Of a DNA stretch of 64,000 nt, positions 16,776-25,676 are shown piece after piece. The first letter of the stretch is position 1. Every line of letters starts with the position of its first letter. The position numbers were made by a program, and so were the translations under genes. This stretch comes from Geodermatophilus aquaeductus. GTDB taxonomy: Bacteria; Actinomycetota; Actinomycetes; Mycobacteriales; Geodermatophilaceae. The notes beneath the pieces are model-generated. The model searched no databases. It was not told where the DNA came from and was given only the letters and a program-made list of their open reading frames with translations. Where the stretch lies: the NCBI RefSeq assembly GCF_900182545.1, contig NZ_FXTJ01000003.1, positions 372,001 through 436,000 of the forward strand. Direction: 5' to 3'.

Positions 16776-17420
16776 TCAGGCCGCGGTCCGGGCGAGGGAG
16801 AGGAACTCCCCGCGGGACCGGGCGTCGTCGCGCAGCACGCCGCGCAGGGCCGAGGTGGTGGTGCGGGCGCCCGCTGCCCGGACGCCCCGCAGCGACATGC
16901 ACAGGTGCTCCGCCTCGATGACCACCCCGACGCCGCGCGGGGCCAGGTGCTCCTGGAGCCAGTCGGCGACCTGCTGGGTCAGCCGCTCCTGCACCTGCAG
17001 GTCCCGGGCGAGGAGGTCCAGCACGCGGGCGAGCTTCGACAGCCCGAGGATCCGGTCGCCGGGCAGGTAGCCGACGTGCGCCACCCCGGCGAAGGGCAGG
17101 AGGTGGTGCTCGCACAGCGACCGGACGGGCAGCGCGGTCGCGAGGACCAGCTCGTCGTACCCCTCGTCGTTCGGGAAGGTCGTCAGGTCGAACGACGGGC
17201 CGGTGAGCATCTCGGCGAAAGAGTCGACGACCCGCCTCGGTGTCCCGGCCAGGTGCGGTGAGGCCGGGTCGCGGCCCAGGGCGGACAGGAGGTCGGCGAC
17301 GGCCCGCTCGGCCGCGGGGACGTCGATGGTCCCGCCCTCGCGGACCACCCGCAGCGGTGCCGGCCGCTGCTCCGTCGTGCCGGCCCCCGGCCGGAGTGTG
17401 CTGCTGTCCGCGAGCGTCAT
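16776..17420 (-). CDS. folE: GTP cyclohydrolase I
   Basis: Converts GTP to 7,8-dihydroneopterin triphosphate, the first step to folate and other pterins. The 214-residue protein has the zinc ligands C103 and H106 (SLCEHHLLPF) and C174 (EHLCMSLRGV); GLSKLARVLDLLARDLQVQE and GARTTTSALRG are further family blocks. ATG at 17420 has AAGGAGAG 6 nt upstream. It is not among folate genes here; instead it stands behind its own promoter and operator next to a SufR-like regulator and before a reductase. That suggests a second, stress-regulated folE rather than the housekeeping one, which is inference. Confidence 0.95.
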   Translation of the reverse strand: MTLADSSTLRPGAGTTEQRPAPLRVVREGGTIDVPAAERAVADLLSALGRDPASPHLAGTPRRVVDSFAEMLTGPSFDLTTFPNDEGYDELVLATALPVRSLCEHHLLPFAGVAHVGYLPGDRILGLSKLARVLDLLARDLQVQERLTQQVADWLQEHLAPRGVGVVIEAEHLCMSLRGVRAAGARTTTSALRGVLRDDARSRGEFLSLARTAA

Positions 17421-17430
17421 GGCGCTCTCC

Positions 17431-17454
17431 TTCTAGAACCAATGATGGTTAGAA
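17431..17454. promoter_or_regulatory. Inverted-repeat operator before folE
   Basis: AACCA-ATGA-TGGTT (17437-17450) is a perfect 5+5 inverted repeat, flanked by TTCT (17431-17434) and AGAA (17451-17454). It lies directly downstream of the predicted -10, over the expected transcription start, a typical repressor position. The sub-motif TTGGTTCTAGA (minus strand, 17432-17442) recurs before the regulator gene with one change. Confidence 0.6.
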
Positions 17455-17482
17455 GTAGAGACCCGGGCCACACCGCTGTCAA
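17454..17482 (-). promoter_or_regulatory. Predicted folE promoter
   Basis: Read on the minus strand, TTGACA (17482-17477) is followed by a 17-nt spacer and TCTACT (17459-17454), a good housekeeping-type -35/-10 pair. The -35 overlaps the stop codon of the upstream regulator gene. This gives folE its own start even if some transcripts run through from the regulator. Confidence 0.6.
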
Positions 17483-18171
17483 CCGGTTCGCGCTCCGCGA
17501 CCGGACCGATCGAGCCGGACGCAGCAGGCACCCGGGTCCGGCTGCAGCGACGCGGTCAGGCCGGCCTCCCCGACGCCGTCGAGGACCCCCTCGACCAGGC
17601 GCAGGTTCATGCCGCAGACCAGCTCGGGATGCGCCCGGGCGAGGACGTGGAAGGGGCAGTTGGCCAGCACGACCTCACCGTCCGCCTCCCGCGGCTCGAA
17701 GCCGTGCCGCTCCAGTACGCGCAGCGCCCCCTCCGGGCCGCACCCGGAGCCCTCCGCGGCGGCCAGCTCCCGGCCCCGGCGGAAGGCCTCCCCGCTGAGG
17801 ACGACGGCCGGTCGCTCCCCCGACCGCTCGGCGCCCGCCACCGCCGTGGCGAGCAGGTCACCGGCCAGGTCGTAGTGCCGTTCCGGCAGGGACACCGACA
17901 CCGTGTCCCCGGTCCGGCGGTACAGCTTGGCCGGGCGCCCGGCGCCGGGGCCGGTCCGGCCCGACCGCCGCTCGTAGTGGACGTCGAGCAGGCCGTCGGC
18001 CACCAGCCGGTCCAGGTGGAAGGCCGTCGTGGGCCGGCCGATCCCGAGGGCGCCGGCCACGTCGTCCCGGCTCAGCGGGTGCGGTGAGCGGGCGACGTGC
18101 TCGTAGAGACGGCGTCGGGTCGGCTCGGCCAGGGCGGCGACGGCGGCGACCTGCGCGGCGCGGGGATCCAC
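17479..18171 (-). CDS. SufR-like helix-turn-helix regulator with C-terminal cysteines
   Basis: A 230-residue transcription factor. The N-terminal winged helix (about residues 8-85) is of ArsR/MarR type: LAEPTRRRLYEHVARSP, ALGIGRPTTAFHLDRLVADG. The C-terminal domain has cysteines C144, C172 (NCPFHVLARAHPEL), C186 (VCGMNLRLVEG) and C216/C217; the C-PFH...C-GMN pattern is that of SufR-type regulators, which bind an iron-sulfur cluster and release DNA on oxidation, iron loss or nitric oxide. GTG start at 18171. A TTGGTCCTAGA box lies 9 bp upstream and a related operator lies before folE, consistent with autoregulation and repression of folE. No suf genes are next to it, so this is probably a paralogue with another role. 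Confidence 0.85.
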   Translation of the reverse strand: MDPRAAQVAAVAALAEPTRRRLYEHVARSPHPLSRDDVAGALGIGRPTTAFHLDRLVADGLLDVHYERRSGRTGPGAGRPAKLYRRTGDTVSVSLPERHYDLAGDLLATAVAGAERSGERPAVVLSGEAFRRGRELAAAEGSGCGPEGALRVLERHGFEPREADGEVVLANCPFHVLARAHPELVCGMNLRLVEGVLDGVGEAGLTASLQPDPGACCVRLDRSGRGARTG

Positions 18172-18179
18172 GGGTCGAC

Positions 18180-18190
18180 TCTAGGACCAA
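18180..18190. promoter_or_regulatory. TTGGTCCTAGA box before the SufR-like gene
   Basis: Minus-strand TTGGTCCTAGA at 18190-18180 matches 10 of 11 bases of the folE operator segment TTGGTTCTAGA. It ends 8 bp before the GTG start. The other arm of the inverted repeat is not obvious here, so binding may be weaker than at folE. Confidence 0.45.
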
Positions 18191-18354
18191 CCGGCCTTCG
18201 TCATACAGTTCGGGCAGCTCCGCGGCTCCGGCGGCGCGGCCGGCGCGGGACGGAGATCCCTGCCCCACCGCCCCGTCCCGGTACAGCACCGGATGTGGCG
18301 CTGGTCACACCTCCCGCTCGCCCGCCCGTCCGGGGGCGGGAGAAGACTGGGTGT

Positions 18355-20193
18355 GTGAGCGGTCCGGTGCAGCTGAGAGTCGCGATGGCCCAGGTCGACA
18401 CCCGCGTCGGGGACCTGGAGGGCAACGCCGCGCTCGTCGTCGAGTGGGCGCGCAGGGCCGCGGACGACGGCGCGCACCTGGTCGTCTTCCCGGAGATGAC
18501 GCTGACCGGCTACCCGGCCGAGGACCTGGTGCTGCGGGAGTCCTTCGCCCGCGCCAGCGAGCAGGCGGTCACCGACCTCGCCGGCACGCTGGAGCGCGAG
18601 GGACTCGGGGAGCTCGCCGTCGTCGTCGGGTACCTGGCGCACACCGAGGGCCAGGCACGGGTCGACACGCCACCGAGCGACGAGGAGACCCTCGACGACG
18701 AGCGGCCCGGCGACGCCAACCCCCGCCGCGGCCAGCCCCGCAACGCCGCCGCCCTGCTGCACGGCGGGCGCGTGGTGGGCCGCTACGCCAAGCGGCACCT
18801 GCCCAACTACGGCGTCTTCGACGAGGCCCGCTACTTCGTGCCCGGCACCGAGCTGCAGGTGGTGCGGTTCCACGGCGTCGACGTCGCGCTGACCATCTGC
18901 GAGGACCTGTGGGTCGAGGGCGGGCCCTGTGGCGTGGCCGGGCAGGCCGGCGTCGACCTCGTCGTCTCCCCCAACGCCTCCCCCTACGAGCGGGCCAAGG
19001 ACGACCTGCGGCTGCCACTGGTCCGCCGCCGCGCCGCCGAGGCCAACGCGCCGATCCTGTACTGCAACCAGGTGGGCGGGCAGGACGAGCTGGTCTTCGA
19101 CGGCGACTCCCTCGCCGTCTCCGCCGACGGCGCGCTGCTCGCCCGGGCGCCGCAGTTCGTCGAGCACCTGCTGTGCGTCGACCTCACCCTCGACCCCGCG
19201 CGCGTGCCGCAGCGGCGCGAGGGCCGGATCGGGCCGATGACGGTCACCCGGACGGTCCTGTCCGAGGAGCCGGTGCCCGCCTTCGAGCCGCGGCCCGGGC
19301 ACGTGGCCGACCCGCTGAGCGACTGCGAGGAGGTCTGGCGGGCGCTGGTGCTCGGCCTGCGGGACTTCATCGACAAGAACGGCTTCCCGTCGGTGGTGTT
19401 CGGCCTGTCCGGCGGGATCGACTCGGCCTTGGTGGCCGCGCTGTCGGTGGACGCGCTCGGCGCCGACCGGGTGCACGCCGTCGCCCTGCCCTCGCGCTGG
19501 TCCTCGGAGCACTCGCTCGCCGACGCCGGGGACAGCGCCCGGCGGTTGGGCCTGCACTACTCCACCGTGCCGATCGCGCCGATGGTCGACGCGTTCGAGG
19601 GGCAGGTCGAGCTGTCGGGGACAGCGGCGGAGAACCTGCAGGCGCGCATCCGCGGCACGCTGCTCATGGGGCTGTCCAACCAGCACGGCCACCTGCTGCT
19701 GGCCACCAGCAACAAGAGCGAGGTCGCCGTCGGCTACTCGACGCTCTACGGCGACGCCGCCGGCGGGTTCGCGCCGATCAAGGACGTGCCCAAGACGCTG
19801 GTGTGGGAGCTGTCCCGCTGGCGCAACGCGTACGCCCGGGAGCGCGGGGAGACCGAGCCGATCCCGCAGAACTCGATCGACAAGCCGCCGTCGGCGGAGC
19901 TCGCGCCCGGGCAGAAGGACAGCGACTCGCTGCCCTCCTACGAGGAGCTCGACGCCGTCATCGCCGACTACGTCGACCGCGACCTCGGGATGGCCGAGCT
20001 GCTCGAGCGCGGCCACGACCCCGAGATCGTGGCCCGGGTGCTGCGCATGGTCGACATCGCCGAGTTCAAGCGCCGGCAGTCCGCGCCCGGCACCAAGATC
20101 AGTCTCAAGGCCTTCGGCCGCGACCGGCGGCTGCCGATCACCAACCGCTGGCGGGAGAGCCTGCCCAGCGTCCGCGAAGGAGCCCAGGCGTGA
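18355..20193 (+). CDS. nadE: Glutamine-dependent NAD+ synthetase
   Basis: Last step of NAD synthesis: deamido-NAD + ATP + glutamine-derived ammonia to NAD. The 612-residue protein has an N-terminal nitrilase-type glutaminase domain with catalytic E47 ([12 protein letters not shown]), K146 ([11 protein letters not shown]) and C182 (LTICEDLW), then a synthetase domain with the PP-loop SGGIDS at 352-357 and [20 protein letters not shown]. Somewhat shorter than the 679-residue mycobacterial protein. GTG at 18355 follows GGGAGAAG by about 9 nt. Divergent from the SufR-like gene and 31 bp before panB, so the two cofactor genes probably share a transcript. Confidence 0.95.
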   Translation: MSGPVQLRVAMAQVDTRVGDLEGNAALVVEWARRAADDGAHLVVFPEMTLTGYPAEDLVLRESFARASEQAVTDLAGTLEREGLGELAVVVGYLAHTEGQARVDTPPSDEETLDDERPGDANPRRGQPRNAAALLHGGRVVGRYAKRHLPNYGVFDEARYFVPGTELQVVRFHGVDVALTICEDLWVEGGPCGVAGQAGVDLVVSPNASPYERAKDDLRLPLVRRRAAEANAPILYCNQVGGQDELVFDGDSLAVSADGALLARAPQFVEHLLCVDLTLDPARVPQRREGRIGPMTVTRTVLSEEPVPAFEPRPGHVADPLSDCEEVWRALVLGLRDFIDKNGFPSVVFGLSGGIDSALVAALSVDALGADRVHAVALPSRWSSEHSLADAGDSARRLGLHYSTVPIAPMVDAFEGQVELSGTAAENLQARIRGTLLMGLSNQHGHLLLATSNKSEVAVGYSTLYGDAAGGFAPIKDVPKTLVWELSRWRNAYARERGETEPIPQNSIDKPPSAELAPGQKDSDSLPSYEELDAVIADYVDRDLGMAELLERGHDPEIVARVLRMVDIAEFKRRQSAPGTKISLKAFGRDRRLPITNRWRESLPSVREGAQA

Positions 20194-20224
20194 ACGAGCT
20201 CGCGAGTTCGGCAGGGAGCACAGC

Positions 20225-21055
20225 GTGACCGAGTCGGTGCTGTACGGCGGGACGTCGACCGCGCGAGTGCGCATCCACCACCTGCAGCAGGCCAAGGAGC
20301 GCGGCGAGAAGTGGGCGATGCTCACCGCCTACGACACCTACAGCGCGCAGGTGTTCGAGGAGGCCGGCATCCCGGTGATGCTGGTCGGCGACTCGGCGGG
20401 CAACGTCGTCCTCGGCCACAGCTCGACGGTGCCGGTCACCGTCGACGACCTGCTGCTCATGACCAAGGCGGTCACCCGCTCGACGAAGCGGTCGCTGATC
20501 GTGGCCGACCTGCCCTTCGGCAGCTACGAGTCCGGTCCGCAGGAGGCCTTCGCCACCGCCGTCCGGATGATGAAGGAGGGCGGCGCGCAGGCGGTCAAGC
20601 TCGAGGGCGGGGTCCGGGTGGCGCCGCAGATCCGGATGCTCACCGACAACGGCGTGCCGGTGATGGCGCACGTCGGGTTCACGCCGCAGAGCGAGCACGC
20701 CCTCGGCGGGTTCCGCGTGCAGGGCCGCGGCGCCGGCGCCGACCAGCTGCTCGCCGACGCGCACGCGGTGCAGGAGGCCGGCGCGTTCGCCGTCGTCCTC
20801 GAGATGGTGCCCGCTCCCGTCGCCGCCCAGGTGACGAAGGAGCTGTCGATCCCGACGATCGGCATCGGCGCCGGCGCGGACTGCGACGCCCAGGTGCTGG
20901 TGTGGCCGGACATGGCCGGGCTCAACGGCGGCCGGGTGCCGAAGTTCGTGAAGAGGTACGCCGACCTGCGGGGCGAGCTGCTGCGCGCGGCCCGCGAGTA
21001 CGCCGACGAGGTCCGCGGCGGCGTCTTCCCGGGCCCCGAGCACTCGTTCGAGTAG
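20225..21055 (+). CDS. panB: 3-Methyl-2-oxobutanoate hydroxymethyltransferase
   Basis: First step of pantothenate (and so coenzyme A) synthesis: adds a hydroxymethyl group from methylene-tetrahydrofolate to 2-oxoisovalerate. The 276-residue length is normal. Conserved blocks: [27 protein letters not shown] (metal-binding Asp), [16 protein letters not shown] (Lys/Glu), [10 protein letters not shown] and [15 protein letters not shown] at 20225 is preceded by AGGGAG at about 8 nt. It follows nadE closely; panC/panD are not in view. Confidence 0.96.
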   Translation: MTESVLYGGTSTARVRIHHLQQAKERGEKWAMLTAYDTYSAQVFEEAGIPVMLVGDSAGNVVLGHSSTVPVTVDDLLLMTKAVTRSTKRSLIVADLPFGSYESGPQEAFATAVRMMKEGGAQAVKLEGGVRVAPQIRMLTDNGVPVMAHVGFTPQSEHALGGFRVQGRGAGADQLLADAHAVQEAGAFAVVLEMVPAPVAAQVTKELSIPTIGIGAGADCDAQVLVWPDMAGLNGGRVPKFVKRYADLRGELLRAAREYADEVRGGVFPGPEHSFE

Positions 21056-21137
21056 TCATCCCGCCGGGGACGCCCCGGTCGAGCGTGTGCGCTGACGCCG
21101 CTGTCGGAGCCCGGCAACCCGGCGTCGGCGCACCCGC

Positions 21138-21239
21138 TCAGTCACCCGACGCGGCTGCGGGTGCCGACGCGGGTCGCACCGGCAGGGTGGTGTGCGCCGG
21201 CGGCGCGTTCCCGGCACCGAAGGCGCCGCGAACGCACAT
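21138..21239 (-). other. Possible 33-codon ORF coupled to the DUF2784 gene
   Basis: ATG at 21239 overlaps the DUF2784 stop as TGATG and reads 33 codons (MCVRGAFGAGNAPPAHTTLP and on) to a stop at 21138. No recognised family. The close coupling is suggestive but short open frames are common at this GC content, so coding is uncertain. Confidence 0.2.
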
Positions 21240-21616
21240 CACCGCACGCGCAGCCCGGCCCGGCGCCGGCGCACCCGCTCGGCCAGCAGTGCGTAGCCGA
21301 CGGCGTTGAGGCCGAGGGCCACGGTGTACATCCCGATCTGGACGCCGGCCGAGCGGACGTCGAGGCCCAGCGGGGCGAACAGGAAGTTCCCGAGGAAGCC
21401 GCCGTCGTAGGGCGCCGCGCCGGCCCGCTCCCGCAGCGCGAGCTCGACGGTCGTGATCGGGCACGGCGCCCCGGAGGCGTTGACCGCGAGCACGGCCAGC
21501 GCCACCGGCGCGTGCACGAGCACCAGCCGCGGCCACCGCAGCGCCAGCAGGGCGCCGGTCAGCATGAACAGCACGACGGCCGCGTGCAGGACCGCGACCG
21601 CGTTCGCGAGCAGCAC
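21239..21616 (-). CDS. DUF2784 membrane protein
   Basis: A 125-residue inner-membrane protein with about three to four hydrophobic helices, recognised as DUF2784 by LRWPRLVLVHAPVALAVLAV, PCPITTVELALRERAG and YDGGFLGNFLF. The start is taken as GTG 21616, giving LLANAVAVLHAAVVLFMLTG as the first helix right at the N-terminus. Convergent with panB; divergent from the glycosyltransferase. Function unknown. Confidence 0.75.
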   Translation of the reverse strand: MLLANAVAVLHAAVVLFMLTGALLALRWPRLVLVHAPVALAVLAVNASGAPCPITTVELALRERAGAAPYDGGFLGNFLFAPLGLDVRSAGVQIGMYTVALGLNAVGYALLAERVRRRRAGLRVR

Positions 21617-21666
21617 GCGTCCATGGTGCCCTTGTCCGCCCGGTCGTGGGCGGCCAGCCTGGGCCC

Positions 21667-22776
21667 ATGCGCGTCCTGGTCGTCGCGTCCCCGCTGACCG
21701 GTCACGTCCTGCCACTGGTCCCGCTCGCGCTGGCACTGCGCGACGCCGGCGCCGAGGTGGTCGTGGCCACGGCCGGGGACGGTGTCGCGGCCTGCCCGCC
21801 GGAGCTCTCCCCCGTCGACGTCGCCCCCGGCCTGCGGCTGGGCCCGCTGTTCGGCCGGCTGATGCTGCGCCGGCCGCTGCTGGCCCGCCGCGAGATGGCC
21901 GGCCGGGGCGGGACGACGGCGGTCGGGCTGCTCTTCGGCACCCTCGGCGCCCGGATGGCCGAGGGCGTCCTCACCACGGCCGGGCAGCACCGCCCCGACC
22001 TGGTCCTGCACGAGTCCCTGGCGCCGGCGGGCGCGGAGGCCGCCGCCCGCCGCAGTGTGCCCTCGGTCCTGGTGGAGGGGAACCTGTTCGACGCCGGGGT
22101 GCTGCTCGCCGCGGCCCTCGCCACCTACCGCCCGGCCCGGGGGCTCGGCGGGCTCCCGCCGCCGGCGCGGGTGCTCACCTCCTCGCCGCCGAGCGTGGTG
22201 GGCCCGCGGACGGGGACCCCGATGCGCGCCGTCCCGTGGACGCCGGACCGGCCCTTCGACGAGTCGTTCACCCGCCCGGGCCCGCGCCCGCGCCTGCTGG
22301 TCAGCCGCAGCACCGTGGCCTCGCCCGGTCCCGACCGGCTCATGCGCGACGCCGTCGCCGCCGCGGCGGGCACCGACCTCGACGTCGTCCTGGTCCGGCC
22401 CGACCGCCGGGTGACCCGCCGCCGGCTGCCGCCCCCGGTGCGGACGGCGGACTGGCTGCCCTTCCCGCGGGTGGTGCCGGCCGCCGCGGGCGTGGTGCAC
22501 CACGGCGGCGCCGGCACCGTCCTCACCGCGCTGGCCGCAGGCAGGCCGCAGCTGGTGGTCCGCGGTGCCGGCGACCGCCGCACCAACGGCGACCTGCTCG
22601 CCGCCCGCGGCGCCGGCCTGGCCGTCGAGCCCGGCGGGATCACCCGGGCGCTGCTCGAGCGGCTGGTGTCCGACCCGGCCCTGGCCACCGCCGCCCGCGA
22701 GGTCGCCGCCGAGATGGCCGCGATGCCCGCACCGGCCGACGTCGTCCCGGACCTGCTGGCGCTGGCCGGCCGGTGA
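21667..22776 (+). CDS. GT1-type (MGT/UGT-like) glycosyltransferase
   Basis: A 369-residue GT-B fold glycosyltransferase. The N-terminal acceptor domain starts RVLVVASPLTGHVLPLVPLA, the form seen in macrolide/flavonoid-type transferases. The C-terminal donor domain has the nucleotide-sugar signature VVHHGGAGTVLTALAAGRPQ followed by GDRRTNGDLLAARGAG. Family members move glucose or similar sugars to small hydrophobic acceptors. No natural-product cluster surrounds it, so the acceptor may be a metabolite or toxin. ATG 21667. Confidence 0.85.
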   Translation: MRVLVVASPLTGHVLPLVPLALALRDAGAEVVVATAGDGVAACPPELSPVDVAPGLRLGPLFGRLMLRRPLLARREMAGRGGTTAVGLLFGTLGARMAEGVLTTAGQHRPDLVLHESLAPAGAEAAARRSVPSVLVEGNLFDAGVLLAAALATYRPARGLGGLPPPARVLTSSPPSVVGPRTGTPMRAVPWTPDRPFDESFTRPGPRPRLLVSRSTVASPGPDRLMRDAVAAAAGTDLDVVLVRPDRRVTRRRLPPPVRTADWLPFPRVVPAAAGVVHHGGAGTVLTALAAGRPQLVVRGAGDRRTNGDLLAARGAGLAVEPGGITRALLERLVSDPALATAAREVAAEMAAMPAPADVVPDLLALAGR

Positions 22777-22782
22777 GGGCGC

Positions 22783-23484
22783 TCAGACGTCGGTGACGCG
22801 GATGCCGGCGTGGGCCTTGTAGCGGCGGTTGACCGAGACGAGGTTGATGGTCAGCGCCTCGACCTGGCGGGCGTTGCGCAGCCGGCCGGCGTAGATGCCG
22901 CGCATCCCGGGCAGCCGCCCGGCCAGCGCCTGCACGGTGTCGGTGGCCGCGCGGACGTCGCCGACGACCATGACGTCGCCGTCGATGGTCGGCTGCGAGA
23001 GGTCCTCGAGCAGCCGGGCCGACAGGTGGTGGAACGCGCCGACCACGTCGGAGTCGGGCAGCAGCGCCGCGGCCTGCTGGGTGACGCTGCCCTCCTCGAC
23101 GTCGAGGACGTGGGCGCCGAGCTCGTCGAAGCCCATCGGCACCACGCAGTCGACGACGACCTTGCCGGCCAGCGGCGCCGCCAGCTCGGCCAGCGTGGCG
23201 GCGTGCCCGGCGTAGGGGACGGCGACGATGACCAGGTCGGCAGCGCCGGCGACGTCGAGGTTCGACCCGCCCTGCACCGACACCTCACCGCCGGAGACGG
23301 TGGCGGCCCGCCCGGCCACCTCCTCGGCGACCTCGCGGGCGCGGTCGGCGTCGCGGGAGCCGAGCAGCACCCGCTGCCCGACCGCGGCCAGCCGGACGGC
23401 GAGCCCGCGCCCCTGGGGCCCGGTGCCGCCGAGCACCCCGACGACCAGGTCCTCGACCGGACGAGTCTCCGCTGCGGTGGTCAC
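22783..23484 (-). CDS. npdG: NADPH-dependent F420 reductase (NpdG family)
   Basis: A 233-residue Rossmann protein that reduces the deazaflavin F420 with NADPH, or the reverse. VVGVLGGTGPQGRGLAVRLA near residue 16 is the NADP-binding motif with the family's GTG-x-QG pattern, followed by GSRDADRA. VVDCVVPMGF and VGAFHHLSARLLEDL are family blocks. GTG at 23484. Its presence implies that the organism makes F420. Convergent with the glycosyltransferase gene, 6 bp apart. Confidence 0.9.
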   Translation of the reverse strand: MTTAAETRPVEDLVVGVLGGTGPQGRGLAVRLAAVGQRVLLGSRDADRAREVAEEVAGRAATVSGGEVSVQGGSNLDVAGAADLVIVAVPYAGHAATLAELAAPLAGKVVVDCVVPMGFDELGAHVLDVEEGSVTQQAAALLPDSDVVGAFHHLSARLLEDLSQPTIDGDVMVVGDVRAATDTVQALAGRLPGMRGIYAGRLRNARQVEALTINLVSVNRRYKAHAGIRVTDV

Positions 23485-23557
23485 GCTGCCTCCTCCCGGG
23501 CACCGGCGGTCCCGGCGCACCGGGCCCGATCATGCCCGGCGGATCAGGCGGGGCCGG

Positions 23558-23740
23558 TCAGCGGCCCTCCCACTCCCGGTCCTCCTGGTCGAGCTTCTCG
23601 TTGCGCTCGGCCACTCCCTGCAGCGCGTGCTCGGCCTCCTCGCGGGTGTCGTACGGGCCGAGGCGGTGCCGCTCGGCGCAGCCGTCGCGGGTCTCGACGG
23701 TGTTGTGCTTCAGGCAGTAGAACCACGGTCCCTGCGCCAC
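23558..23740 (-). CDS. Small conserved actinobacterial protein (SPOR-like)
   Basis: A 60-residue protein: WFYCLKHNTVETRDGCAERH, then LGPYDTREEAEHAL and an acidic helix KLDQEDREWEGR. The central LGPY-EEAEHAL part resembles a SPOR-type fold that I have seen annotated in small actinobacterial proteins; the two cysteines and histidines could bind metal. GTG 23740 is fixed by AGGAGG 7 nt upstream; the longer frame upstream has no ribosome site. Function unknown. Confidence 0.75.
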   Translation of the reverse strand: MAQGPWFYCLKHNTVETRDGCAERHRLGPYDTREEAEHALQGVAERNEKLDQEDREWEGR

Positions 23741-23849
23741 GGGCGCGCCTCCTGTCAGCCGGTCCCCGCGGACGGGGGACGCCTCCACCCCGGCATGCCC
23801 GGGGACGGCGACGGACATGCTCCTCCGGTCCCCGCCGTCCCGTCCGGTC

Positions 23850-24320
23850 TCACTCCTCGACCATCACCTGGTCGTGGCGCGCGTAGAAGGCCGTCATCTC
23901 CTCCGGGCCCGGCCGGCGCCCGCTGCGCCGCATCTCGGCCATCTCGGCGAAAAACTCCTCCCGGGCGATGCCGGGGGTGAACAGGATGAGGAAGGACGCC
24001 GGCTCGTCGGAGTCGTTGCGGAAGCCGTGCACGCCGCGCTCGTGGGCGAGGGCGAAGTCGCCGGGCCGGTACGGCTGCCAGCGCCCACCGGCGTAGAGGG
24101 TCAGCTCGCCGGACAGCACGTAGAAGGACTCGGAGAACGTCTGGTGGTAGTGCGGCATCGCACCCGGCGACCGCGGGCCGAGGCGGTACTCGACCAGCCC
24201 GAAGCGCCCCGCGGTGACCGCGCCGGGCGCCACCATGCGCAGCGCCGCGGACCCGGCCTCGGTGAGCGGGTGGTCGGCCAGGGTGCGGACGTCGACGAGA
24301 CCGGGCTCCGGGAGCGACAT
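23850..24320 (-). CDS. Cupin domain protein
   Basis: A 156-residue single-cupin protein. Metal-binding motif 1 is in PHYHQTFSESFYVLSGELTL (two histidines and a glutamate) and motif 2 in ALAHERGVHGFRND. Such proteins act as dioxygenases, isomerases or sugar-binding proteins; the substrate is unknown. A helical tail (RREEFF-like, EEMTAFYARHDQVM) follows the barrel. ATG 24320. Transcribed away from the diguanylate cyclase gene with about 110 bp between. Confidence 0.8.
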   Translation of the reverse strand: MSLPEPGLVDVRTLADHPLTEAGSAALRMVAPGAVTAGRFGLVEYRLGPRSPGAMPHYHQTFSESFYVLSGELTLYAGGRWQPYRPGDFALAHERGVHGFRNDSDEPASFLILFTPGIAREEFFAEMAEMRRSGRRPGPEEMTAFYARHDQVMVEE

Positions 24321-24430
24321 GCCGGGAGCCTGCCAGCGACGACGCCGGGCGGGGAACGCCGCCGTCGTCCCATCGGGGGAGCCGCGCGGACGACCGCCCC
24401 GCCGTCGTCCCCGTAGGGCACGATGCGGCG

Positions 24431-25633
24431 GTGACCCCACACCGGCCACGCGATCCCGACGGGCCCCCGTCCGGGAACGTCATCGGGCCCGGCGGTCCCG
24501 AGAACCGGGTCGCCGCGCTCCTGCTCGCCGTCCTGCTCTGCGTCGGCGGCCTGACGGGCCTGGTGAGCCTCACCCTCGACGGGGTCGTCCGCGACGGCGT
24601 CGTCCGCACCACATACGCGGCCACGATGGCCGCGTGCCTGCTGGCGGCCGTGCCGCTGGTGGTGCGCCGCCGCGCCGGGCTGTGGCAGACCTTCGGCCTG
24701 GTGCTCCTCGCCGACCTCGTCTACGTCGTCGCGGCGCTGTGCGTCGAGGACCCGGTCCGCTACGCGACGCCGCTCATGCTGCTGTTCCCGTCGATGGTGG
24801 CCGCCTGGTTCCTCGTGCCGTGGATGCTCGGGGTGCACATGGCCGCCGTGCCGGTGGCACTCCTCATCGCCATGCAGCACGGCTACGACAGCGTGGGCGG
24901 GCTCGCCGTCCAGGTGGCGATCTCCGCGGGGATGCTCGACCTCGTCGCGGTGGGCGTGAACCTGCTGCGCCGCCGCGAGCAGCGGCTGCTGGCGGCCACC
25001 GCGGCGCTCTCGCAGCACGACCCGCTCACCGGCCTGGCCAACCGCCGCTACCTGGTCGAGCAGGTCCCCCGCCTGTGGCGCCAGGCCCGCCGCGAGGGCC
25101 AGCGGGTGGCCGCGATGGTCATCGACCTCGACCACTTCAAGCAGGTCAACGACCGGCACGGGCACGCCGCCGGCGACGCCGTCCTGCAGGCCGTGGCCGG
25201 CGTGCTGGCCGACACCGTGCGCCCCAGCGACGTGCTCGCCCGCCTCGGCGGGGAGGAGCTGGTGGTGCTCGGGCTGGTCGGCGACCCCGGGGAGGCGGCG
25301 CACCTCGCCGAGCGGCTGCGGCTCGCGGTGGGGACGGCGCGCAGCGGCCACGGGCACGCGGTCACCGCCTCCATCGGCGTCGCGCTCGCCCGCCCCGGCG
25401 ACGGCGAGGACGCGGTCGGGGCGCTGTGGCGGCTGGTGGACCGGGCCGACGCGGCGATGTACGTGGCCAAGCAGGGCGGCCGCGACCGGGTGGCCACCCT
25501 CGCCCCGTCGGGAGCCACCCCGACGCCGACCCCGACGCCCCCGCCGCGGCGCGCACCGGCCGCCGAGCGGTTCGACCCGCCGACGGTCCCCGTCCCGCGC
25601 CTGCCGGGCGCGCCCCCGACCGAGCCGGGCTGA
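24431..25633 (+). CDS. Membrane diguanylate cyclase (GGDEF)
   Basis: Makes the second messenger c-di-GMP. The 400-residue protein has about five membrane helices (residues 27-180) and a GGDEF domain (about 190-345). It looks active: metal site DLDHFKQVND, signature GGEEL at 273-277. An intact inhibitory site RPSD lies five residues before it (264-267), so product inhibition is expected. The C-terminus is a proline-rich tail with a PTPTPTPPP repeat, predicted disordered. GTG 24431 is the first start; the sensor part matches no extracellular domain, so the signal is probably sensed in the membrane. Confidence 0.92.
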   Translation: MTPHRPRDPDGPPSGNVIGPGGPENRVAALLLAVLLCVGGLTGLVSLTLDGVVRDGVVRTTYAATMAACLLAAVPLVVRRRAGLWQTFGLVLLADLVYVVAALCVEDPVRYATPLMLLFPSMVAAWFLVPWMLGVHMAAVPVALLIAMQHGYDSVGGLAVQVAISAGMLDLVAVGVNLLRRREQRLLAATAALSQHDPLTGLANRRYLVEQVPRLWRQARREGQRVAAMVIDLDHFKQVNDRHGHAAGDAVLQAVAGVLADTVRPSDVLARLGGEELVVLGLVGDPGEAAHLAERLRLAVGTARSGHGHAVTASIGVALARPGDGEDAVGALWRLVDRADAAMYVAKQGGRDRVATLAPSGATPTPTPTPPPRRAPAAERFDPPTVPVPRLPGAPPTEPG

Positions 25634-25676
25634 CTTCCAGCAGGTGGCGGCGGCGGTTCTCTGCTTCCCTGTCCCC

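Noticed and set aside
21064-21078. 6-bp hairpin CCGGGG-ACG-CCCCGG after panB as a terminator
   Set aside because: Stem is too short to stand out from the background of chance GC hairpins; kept out of the features.
25520-25560. PTPTPT repeat at the diguanylate cyclase C-terminus as a separate element
   Set aside because: It is a short proline/threonine codon run in a disordered tail, ordinary for GC-rich actinobacterial proteins.
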